From Paramacrobiotus richtersi (Eukaryota > Tardigrada > Eutardigrada > Parachela > Macrobiotidae), in the NCBI GenBank assembly GCA_034698045.1, contig JAQGAU010000586.1, positions 1 to 25,995 on the forward strand: a stretch of DNA of 25,995 bases. Reading direction: 5' to 3'. The position numbers and the translations under genes are program-made. Below are positions 19,704-25,995 of this stretch, piece after piece; within the stretch, counting starts at the first letter, position 1, and the number at the start of each line of letters is the position of its first letter. The notes under the pieces were generated by a model that saw only the letters and a program-made list of their open reading frames with translations, had not been told where the DNA came from and did no database searches.

Positions 19704-19771
19704 GTTTCCGTTTTCAGGCGGCATTGACAGTATCCATCGAGGTACTGTAATGTTCCGCTTAAATCGGAAAC
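19704..19771 (+). repeat. Dispersed hairpin element, copy 2
   Basis: GTTTCCG and CGGAAAC form the outer stem. Inside, GCGGCATTGACAGTA pairs with TACTGTAATGTTCCGC. Compared with 6708-6774, the substitution in the inner right arm (GCAATG to GTAATG) moves the bulge but keeps the stem paired. Confidence 0.75.
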
Positions 19772-19825
19772 CACAAGATACCTTCATGATTACCCTAAGC
19801 TTGACCAGAAGCTTCCCGGCTAAAT

Positions 19826-20740
19826 AATTTGCCGCTAAAACGAGAGCTAGCGTGGCGCGTACTTTATCAACGTTATGAATCCTTCGATCGGTTTGCCTGC
19901 TTTTTAACGTTGATGTTTTACTAACTATCAGTTGCAAGAGAAAGGTCATTAACCTGCCGCAGCGGTAAATCACAGGAAGTGCTCCGCTGCACTTGTGAAG
20001 GAGCAAATTACGTACTAGATCGTTAATCATGAGAGGTTTTGCACTAGGAGAAAACACCGATGTGTTGTAAACAACCGATCACCCTTCTTTCCTATACGCG
20101 AAGGACTCTATAGCTGAATCAACAACGCTTAAATTCCCACGTCTCAGATAATCGAAACCTACAGATCCGAATGCGCGATGAATCCAGTAAGAGCAGCTAA
20201 TCTAGTCAGCTGCGGATACAGTCGCTGGGCAACTATTAATCTAACCAACATGTAGCCGCAGCTGCAACATATCGGCCATAATAAATTTACATCATTAAAT
20301 TGTCGTATGTTGTCGTGCGCTCCAACAACCATAAAATATATGGACCCAGAATTTCGCTTTTGTGAATCTTCATTTATACGGACTTGCCTGTGCCGATTTT
20401 CAAATGCAATGCCATAATCGAGGACACTCGTTCTCGTCACGTTATCCTACAATGCCCGTTATGTTGTCAGTGCAAATTATTGTTTTTTTTTATCGTCGGG
20501 CGTTGTTAACTTCATGTTAATGAATGCCGTATGGTACTACCGATAAGCCAATTCGACCGCTTATCGTCCGGGTACAGATAAGTCGTACTGTTTACACGAA
20601 ACAATCTTTCGTGCCAACCCCGCCAGGATAAATTCCACTGTCATTCACAAACCAGTTCTATACCGCAGCAGACTGCGCTCTGCGTACCCGTCGACGAATT
20701 TTTGAGTGCAGTGCTAGTAACTATATGGCAGCCGTTAGCT
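19826..20740 (+). repeat. Old dispersed repeat, copy B
   Basis: Collinear partner of 13088-14310 (shared blocks listed there). The best-conserved block is GACCGCTTATCGTCCGGGTA near 20555. It is shorter than copy A by about 300 bp, mostly in one gap. Confidence 0.7.
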
Positions 20741-20932
20741 AGGGCGGCTAATCCAGAAGTTGTACAGTGGTTATCGAGAGCGATAAATGGTAGCGGCCAG
20801 CCTGCGGTTACCGCATTTGCATAATGTGATTCGCCTGGAGCCACAGGAAATGGCATGCTTCAGCACCCAACGGAGGTTGTTACCGTTATATCTCAGGATG
20901 AAATGCCCAATGATCAGGTCAGCTGCTTCCTA

Positions 20933-21052
20933 AGATTGCCCAAGAATATTTTTACACAAAAGGTTGTAAACTGTGACCAGCATGTCTTGGACACCGTTCC
21001 CGATACCGTCGTTCAAGGCCTCGTTGATCTTGGCCATCAGGATGGCATACGT
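20933..21052 (-). pseudogene. Possible exon remnant of a cellular gene
   Basis: A 40-codon minus-strand frame between TAG (21055-21053) and TAG (20932-20930) reads ILMAKINEALNDGIGNGVQD then MLVTVYNLLCKNILGQS. For the first 25 codons the third position is nearly always C or G, and the residues suit amphipathic helix. The same frame continues beyond both stops, which could mean a mutated exon or an exon with splice sites I cannot place. I do not recognise the protein. Chance remains quite possible. Confidence 0.25.
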
Positions 21053-21059
21053 CTATAGG

Positions 21060-22160
21060 CTTGTTCCTATCCGGCGAGCGTACTTGGCGCTATCGTTGAT
21101 TGGATTTGAATACGCGTTTGAAGTTGTGCAAATTTTGCAACCGCATTTGGCGTTCGCCCGCCCGGGAACCTCTGCCTTGTGACTCCTTTCGATATTTGTC
21201 TGGCAACATGCGCATGTGACGGAGCCTTGATGTTGCTCTTGCAAGCTTCGAAACGATGAGCACTTCAGTCCGAGCTGTTAAAGCTACGAACCACAACGTA
21301 CGACCACCAAACAGCCACAAAAGTAGAAAGAACCCGCAACCACAGTCGACCACAACCAAGTCCGTGGGCGCCACGTTATTGATGCACCCCATTTACACAC
21401 CCTACCCTCGATCTGTACGCTGTGTGTTAGAGCTGATTTGTTGGCTCTATCACTGCGTTCATACATGAATAATAAGCGGAAACTCACAAACGCAACAACG
21501 TGGAAGCGTAGTTGCTAAGTCCAGTACCAGAATGTCACAGTCATGTGTAATCTCGAGACCTTAGTACACCACAGACAAACACTTCACATCTATCTCTCGA
21601 GAAACAAACATGCAGATATCATATCACAATTGCCACTGTTACTGTTGCTTTGGGCGGCTGCAGAGGTCACACTGCACTGGTAGTCCGGTATGGATTTGTT
21701 AGGCCGCATCTCTAGCTGAGCTTACGACATTTCCTTGCCAATCTCATGCAGTCTCTCGGTGACAAATCAATTCACTTCTTCAGACGAATGTCCCTCGCCA
21801 GCTATAACCTGGCCGGTCCAAGTAAAACCAAAAACTAAGATGTGCCCGAGCAAAACCAACCTTATATAATAGTTACATTTGACACATGCATGTTTTTCTT
21901 TTCCTGATAACTGTTCTTTGTTCTTCACTAGCATCGGCGGGCTATTCATGAAAAATGCAACACCCAGAAGAAAGACACAAAGATGCAGGGACCAGGCTGG
22001 TGTGCGACTTCTTTGAGAGGATAGCTTTTTTACTTGTCAGCAACGGTACTTCCGGCAGCTCGTCACCGCATCGGAAGTTGTTGCTCGGAAAATACTAACT
22101 ACCGTTCATGGCATTTGCGTTATATCAATTACTAACTTGCGCTATACTAATGTTGTTAAT
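21060..22160. other. Non-coding stretch
   Basis: Overlapping frames of 60-100 codons at 21053-21490 on both strands have no motif and use codons without bias. The rest is broken in all frames. No repeat or RNA gene is visible. Confidence 0.4.
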
Positions 22161-22170
22161 GTTGTCAGAT

Positions 22171-22237
22171 GTTCCGTTTTGTGCGGTATCGACGGTATCT
22201 CTTTGGGTACTGCAATCTTCCGCCTAAATCGGAAAAC
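22171..22237 (+). repeat. Dispersed hairpin element, copy 3
   Basis: GTTCCGTTTTGTGCGG at the left and CCGCCTAAATCGGAAAAC at the right match the outer arms of the other two copies; the inner stem is more mismatched. The left flank TGTTGTCAGAT is shared with copy 1 at 6699, so the repeat unit may be longer than the hairpin. Confidence 0.65.
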
Positions 22238-22576
22238 AGCCAAAATTAGACGAAAGCCTTGCCAGGATAAAGCTCCGTTGGTAGCTGCAGTTACTGTTCA
22301 TATTACACGCATCGAACCTAGCCATAATAATAATGTAGAAAATTGAGAAGTATCTGCATTAATATTTATTCTCTAAATATTACACCGTCTTTTACTAAGG
22401 ACAAACGATAACTAAAATAAGTGATAATGATAATCTAAGCAACAGGAGCTTAGTACAGCTGATCAGTTGCTATGCATGTAACGATTCTGCTAATAATCCG
22501 TAACTTTTTGTGGTTACGCGAAATTGAGCAGTCAACACTTTGGGAAACTTCGGCTTGCACGAACAGTGGTACACCG
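22238..22576. other. Left flank of the Ngaro-type element
   Basis: AT-rich non-coding DNA up to the inferred 3' end of the retrotransposon at 22577. The composition change to GC-rich DNA is sharp there. Confidence 0.5.
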
Positions 22577-22777
22577 TTAACTTTCTGCGTAACTTGTCAG
22601 CGGTTGGTTACGGCGGTGGCGGGATGGCAGACGTTGGTTTTGCGGTAACGGAGGAACAGAACAGAGCGGAGGGGAAGCAGATGGCGTACGGAGAGTGTTC
22701 CCGATGCAGCCGGCTTGGGGCTCGCATGGGTCTCACTTCCGGTGACCCGTCCGTTCCCTCAGTCTGTCCCTTTCCCC
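22577..22777 (-). repeat. Split direct repeat B2 (3' end of element)
   Basis: Identical by eye to 23128-23328 over 201 bp, offset 551. Its outer edge (22577, TTAAC) is the inferred junction with host DNA. A plus-strand frame through it (22540-22782) is a shadow. Confidence 0.88.
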
Positions 22778-23127
22778 TTTAATGCTGGTATAGTGTTAGC
22801 ACATAACATTTAGGAACAGTGAAATGTTCTGGAACAGCATTGCGAATGGTTAGAAGTAGAGTGTTAGGAAAAACATCAAATTGCCCGGGTGGGTGGGCGG
22901 TAAGTTTACACGCTGGTGAGCAACGTGGCAGCTTGGAGAAGTGCAAAACGGTAATGAAATGTCGTATATTAGTCAGTCGTAATGCTAATAGAAATGATCA
23001 GAATGCCGTTGAGTTAGAAACAGGATCTTTCTCTCTGGTCCGGTTATCCATCTGGCAGGTCAGTGGTACGGCGAAATAGGTCAAGTTATACTTGAAAGTT
23101 AACTATCGCTGATTGCTCAACGATTCA
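22778..23127 (-). repeat. A2 segment between the two B repeats
   Basis: 350 bp unique within the window. By the Ngaro layout it should be a copy of the 5' terminal repeat A1, which lies outside. The minus strand begins TGAATCGTTGAGC next to B1. Confidence 0.65.
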
Positions 23128-23328
23128 TTAACTTTCTGCGTAACTTGTCAGCGGTTGGTTACGGCGGTGGCGGGATGGCAGACGTTGGTTTTGCGGTAAC
23201 GGAGGAACAGAACAGAGCGGAGGGGAAGCAGATGGCGTACGGAGAGTGTTCCCGATGCAGCCGGCTTGGGGCTCGCATGGGTCTCACTTCCGGTGACCCG
23301 TCCGTTCCCTCAGTCTGTCCCTTTCCCC
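23128..23328 (-). repeat. Split direct repeat B1
   Basis: First B copy in element orientation. The last 14 codons and stop of the recombinase ORF (to 23284) fall inside it, so coding and repeat sequence overlap. Confidence 0.88.
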
Positions 23329-24375
23329 CAAACAGTTACGATGATCTTGGAGTTCGATGGTCACTGGCTTTTCTGGGCGTATGTATCGGCGGAAACAGTC
23401 GCTGGTCCACCGTCCGGCCTGCTGAATCTTGTGGTCCGGGATGTCGTTCTGGGCGGCTGTTGTAGCGGCTCCGATTCTCAGGCTGTGGGTGTTTATACGG
23501 TGGCGATTGGGGTGATCCCATAGCAGCTGTTTCAGCGACTTTTCGATGTCCTTTCTGGTGAGCAGTCTGCCGTCAGCGGTCTGGAAGAAGGGCTTATTTG
23601 GCTCGCGGTTATGGATGCGATATGGCATGTACAGCTTGTAAGCGTCCACAGGACAGGCATGGCCACCTGTCGCCGTCAGAGTTACGCAGCTGCCGATGGA
23701 CATTTGGTCCGTCTTCGTTCGCTTAAGACGAAGAGTCAGCTTACCGTCTACGGTGGTGACGTCTCTCAGGAGCAGTGTTCGATGGGGATCGAACGAGGAG
23801 ACGCGATCGGATACCAGTTCACTGATGCGCAGAAATCCATGGAAGGCCATAGTAATGGCACACCATACCATGGATCTCCTGTCTTCGCCATTCAGGATTT
23901 CTAGCCGGTGGTGCATCTGCTGGAGCATCTCCAGTGTGATTGGGAGGCGTCTATCGGGTTCTGGTATGGCTAGTCTTTCGTAGCCGCGCAGTGCCAGCTG
24001 GACCATGTCGTCGCCCGTCGGTACTGGGTGTCGGCGTTCGCGGTGTTCGTTGGCTATTGCGGCGAGATGTACCTTGGCGGTTCGGAACGCTATACGTTGG
24101 TCGTAGAGGTGTGCCAGGTAAGCGGCGACGGTCTCCGGCATTGCAGGGAGGCAACTGACGCCCCTGTTTCTGCAAAAGGAGTCGAACCGAGCTAGGGAGG
24201 AACGGTAGGTGGTGCGGGTTGTGTTGGCGATATGAGCGCGGAGGAGGAGGGACAGTGTGGACTCGGTCTGTAGGTCCTCAGGAGGTCTGGGAACAAGTCC
24301 GGGCAGCGTTCGGGGTTCTGGTTTGCGAATGGTGCGAGCTTTTGGAATCGGGTGACCTGAAAACGGGATAAAGCG
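23284..24375 (-). CDS. Tyrosine recombinase of Ngaro-type element
   Basis: Catalyses integration of the circular DNA copy in the nucleus by cutting and rejoining through a Tyr-DNA link. Counting from the ATG at 24141, the catalytic set is complete: Arg105 in FLRISEL, Lys143 in RTKTDQ, His219 and Arg222 in THSLRIGAA, Trp245 in GRW, and nucleophile Tyr253 in FRRYIR. The frame is open further upstream, from 24375 after a TGA. There it encodes TESTLSLLLRAHIANTTRTT then YRSSLARFDSFCR, the N-terminal core-binding part of the fold. Starting at 24141 would cut this domain, so the true start is upstream or by frameshift or splicing from RT. It overlaps RT by about 180 bp in the -1 frame. Its C-terminus runs into repeat B1. 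No stop or missing key residue breaks it. Confidence 0.92.
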   Translation of the reverse strand, partial: RFIPFSGHPIPKARTIRKPEPRTLPGLVPRPPEDLQTESTLSLLLRAHIANTTRTTYRSSLARFDSFCRNRGVSCLPAMPETVAAYLAHLYDQRIAFRTAKVHLAAIANEHRERRHPVPTGDDMVQLALRGYERLAIPEPDRRLPITLEMLQQMHHRLEILNGEDRRSMVWCAITMAFHGFLRISELVSDRVSSFDPHRTLLLRDVTTVDGKLTLRLKRTKTDQMSIGSCVTLTATGGHACPVDAYKLYMPYRIHNREPNKPFFQTADGRLLTRKDIEKSLKQLLWDHPNRHRINTHSLRIGAATTAAQNDIPDHKIQQAGRWTSDCFRRYIRPEKPVTIELQDHRNCLGERDRLRERTGHRK

Positions 24376-25886
24376 TCAGCGATGCTGTTGTCCACGCCGC
24401 GGATGTGCTTCAGCGTGAGCGTCATGTTATGCTCCGTTGCTGCGGACGTCATTCGGCGCATAAGGTCGAGCACTCCCCGACTTCCTGTACGCAATTCTTG
24501 CCATGCTTTCGTGGCCCCCTCGTTGTCGCAGTGGAAGATGATCTTCCGCTGAGTCAGTTTTCTGCCCCAAACAATTAACGCGAGTAGCACTGGAATCATC
24601 TCCAGATACTCAATGGAGGGTCTTGCGTCCAGAATCCACTGCGGCCACCGGAGCTGGAACCACTCTCTGTCGAAGTAGGCTCCCAGTCCGATGGTCGAGC
24701 TGGCGTCGGTGAACAGGTGGAGCACGTTTGAACACGTCCAGTTCGGTGCTAGAAAAAGCGCTGTGCCGTTCCAGCTTGGCATGAACCGAAGCCACCATTC
24801 GATGTCTTCCCGGGTGTCGTTGTCGACGGTAATATGTGGGCCTCGTGAATGGTGGGCTCCCAGGAGGTAGATTAGCCGGCGTGTATATAGCCTGCTAGCT
24901 GGAATGCAGCGTGAGGCGAACTGTAGGGTCCCGATGAGGCTTTGCAGTTCAACTTTTCTGCAGGTTTGACGGTGGCGCCAATCCTGCAGAAGTTGGAGGA
25001 TCTCGGAGTGCTTGCCGGGCGGCAGACTGAGTGTTTGTGACACTGAGTCGAGTAGTATACCGAGAAAGGTCAGCCGAGTTGCGGGTCCTTCGACCTTGTC
25101 CTCGGCCAAAGGGACCCCAAGCTCGCCGCACTTTTCGGTCATGGAGGTCATCAGCGTCGAACAGTCTTGCGTTCCCGGCGCACCAACGCAGAAGTAGTCG
25201 TCCACGTAGTGGAGAAGGGTGTTCAGACCACAATGCCTTACTACGATCCAGTGAATCGCTTCGGCGAACTTTTCGAACAGGAAGGGGGAGGACCGACTTC
25301 CAAACGGTAGTACTACGTCGAAGTAATACTTACCACGGAATCGGTAGCCTAGTAGGTTCCAGTCGGCAGGTCTGACGGGGACGAGGCGAAAGGCGGACTT
25401 GATGTCCAATTTCCCCATTAGGGCTCCTCGGCCTGCGATTGTTAGCAGTTGTACGGCGTCGTCTACTGAGCAGTAGCTTAGCGACATGTCGTTCCTGTTG
25501 ATGTGATCGTTGACGCTGTCGCCAGCTGGCTGGGAGAGGTCGAGGATGAGCCGGATGGTCCCGTCTTTCTTTGGTCGGGCTCCGAGGGGGTTCGTGACGA
25601 AGTCCGGAAGTGGTGGTTGTTGAAACGGGCCTGCGGTGTGACCTTTCTCGACTTCCTTGGCAATTGCGTTCGCGACGGCGACATCGTGTTGTTGTACGGA
25701 CTTGGCATTTGGACTGTGGCGGGAGTGTCTGGGTCCAGTGAAGCGGATGGAGACGCCGTTGGTGATGGCGTTGACGATGAATTTGGTTAGCTGTGGGTCC
25801 GGGTGGTTGACGAGTAGCCGGGCGAAGGCGTCCGGACGCAGTGGAGTGTGCGCCCTGCCCGGTACTGTTGCCGTCTCACTTGTCAC
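24192..25886 (-). CDS. Reverse transcriptase / RNase H of Ngaro-type element
   Basis: Copies element RNA to DNA and removes the RNA strand. Numbered from codon 25886, the RT domain (about 90-280) shows GARPKKDGTIRLILDLS, Asp161 in KLDIKSAF, LPFGSRSSPFLF, and the catalytic YVDD at 227-230. RNase H follows with Asp394 (FTDASS), Glu429 (SIEYLEM), Asp454 (HCDNEG) and Asp504 (IADALSR). A Pro/Ser-rich tail ends in TAG at 24194-24192. Codon 25886 is GTG, not a eukaryotic start. The frame is open to the window edge, and its first Met is residue 134, inside RT. Expression therefore needs frameshifting from the upstream gag frame (+1) or some other route. All catalytic residues are present. There is no protease or DDE integrase, as expected for this class. 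Confidence 0.95.
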   Translation of the reverse strand: MTSETATVPGRAHTPLRPDAFARLLVNHPDPQLTKFIVNAITNGVSIRFTGPRHSRHSPNAKSVQQHDVAVANAIAKEVEKGHTAGPFQQPPLPDFVTNPLGARPKKDGTIRLILDLSQPAGDSVNDHINRNDMSLSYCSVDDAVQLLTIAGRGALMGKLDIKSAFRLVPVRPADWNLLGYRFRGKYYFDVVLPFGSRSSPFLFEKFAEAIHWIVVRHCGLNTLLHYVDDYFCVGAPGTQDCSTLMTSMTEKCGELGVPLAEDKVEGPATRLTFLGILLDSVSQTLSLPPGKHSEILQLLQDWRHRQTCRKVELQSLIGTLQFASRCIPASRLYTRRLIYLLGAHHSRGPHITVDNDTREDIEWWLRFMPSWNGTALFLAPNWTCSNVLHLFTDASSTIGLGAYFDREWFQLRWPQWILDARPSIEYLEMIPVLLALIVWGRKLTQRKIIFHCDNEGATKAWQELRTGSRGVLDLMRRMTSAATEHNMTLTLKHIRGVDNSIADALSRFQVTRFQKLAPFANQNPERCPDLFPDLLRTYRPSPHCPSSSALISPTQPAPPTVPP

Positions 25887-25995
25887 GCCGAGTACACTGC
25901 GGGGATTTGTGATCCCGTTCCCCGCAGGTGTAGCACGCGTGCTTGTACTGGTTCTTGCATGGCTCGCGGCAGGAGCCGAAGTTCCAGTTGCGGCA
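25876..25995 (-). CDS. Gag-like ORF1, C-terminal end with zinc knuckle (partial)
   Basis: The last 39 codons before TGA (25878-25876) read CRNWNFGSCREPC, then KNQYKHA, then CYTCGERDHKSPQC and TRRDK. The last Cys/His group is a CX2CX4HX4C zinc knuckle, with a further Cys/Cys/His set just before it. This fits the nucleic-acid-binding end of the ORF1 (Gag-like) protein of YR retrotransposons. It overlaps the open RT frame by at least 120 bp and RT lies in its +1 frame. The start is beyond the window edge. Confidence 0.75.
   Translation of the reverse strand, partial: CRNWNFGSCREPCKNQYKHACYTCGERDHKSPQCTRRDK

Larger units (their letters stand above)
22577..25995 (-). mobile_element. Ngaro-type tyrosine-recombinase retrotransposon, 5' part off-window
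   Basis: Minus-strand order is gag end, RT/RNase H, tyrosine recombinase, then B1-A2-B2. Two 201-bp repeats (22577-22777 and 23128-23328) enclose a 350-bp unique piece. This is the 3' half of the split direct repeats of Ngaro- and PAT-like elements; DIRS1 itself has inverted ends. I see no methyltransferase domain between RNase H and the recombinase, which favours Ngaro over PAT or DIRS. Identical repeats and intact active sites suggest a young, perhaps still mobile copy. Such elements integrate by recombinase and leave no target duplication. The start, A1 and most of gag lie beyond 25995. Confidence 0.9.

Noticed and set aside
21090..21392. 100-codon minus-strand frame with a hydrophobic start
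   Set aside because: It overlaps other frames of equal length on both strands, with no clear codon bias and no recognised family.
22540..22782. Plus-strand ORF, repeated at 23145-23465
   Set aside because: Both are shadows of the identical B repeats of the retrotransposon. They have no motif and lie antisense to the element.
23611..23983. Plus-strand frames of about 95 codons
   Set aside because: They are shadows of the tyrosine recombinase on the minus strand.

Overview
This window looks like gene-poor nuclear DNA of a multicellular eukaryote, most likely an animal. No complete host gene can be supported. The DNA is made of retroelements, foldback and hairpin elements and old repeats, with long stretches broken in all six frames. 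An arthropod, possibly a tick, would fit the mix of Ngaro-type and Ty3-type elements; this is an inference from style and not a demonstrated identity.

Left block (1-1740, GC-rich). Positions 1 to about 1068 are an 89-bp minisatellite with 80-bp and 65-bp variants. Read on the minus strand, its unit is a fragment of a tyrosine-recombinase retrotransposon RNase H, the same stretch that occurs intact near 24705 in this window. Two degenerate single copies of the same RNase H segment follow (1074-1155 and 1190-1262). At 1742-2593 lies a foldback element with 199-bp inverted arms, many copies of a GGCAATAATGTCC motif that flip orientation near the centre, and a possible 4-bp target duplication (CAGA).

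Middle (2.6-22.5 kb, AT-richer, non-coding). This holds two decayed retrotransposon gag remnants (5597-5938 and 15736-16229, both minus) and a compact non-autonomous LTR element (17104-18953, minus). The LTR element has about 348-bp LTRs, a polypurine tract, a primer-binding-site candidate, TATA and AATAAA signals and a CAAA target duplication. There are also a hairpin repeat family in three copies (6708, 19704, 22171), several long palindromes (6044, 11192, 11611, 11808), an old duplicated segment (13088-14310 and 19826-20740), a dense cluster of GGTCA/TGACC pentamers at 7.9-9.0 kb, and many spurious short ORFs.

Right block (22577-25995, GC-rich). This is most of an apparently intact Ngaro-type YR retrotransposon on the minus strand. 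In transcription order it carries the end of a gag-like protein with a CCHC zinc knuckle, a reverse transcriptase/RNase H ORF, a tyrosine recombinase, and a 3' block B1-A2-B2. B1 and B2 are 201-bp repeats that I read as identical. The three ORFs overlap in different frames: RT has no in-frame Met before the RT core and lies +1 to gag, and the recombinase lies -1 to RT. The 5' part of the element is outside the window. The proteins would together copy the RNA, make a circle and integrate it by recombinase rather than by a DDE integrase.
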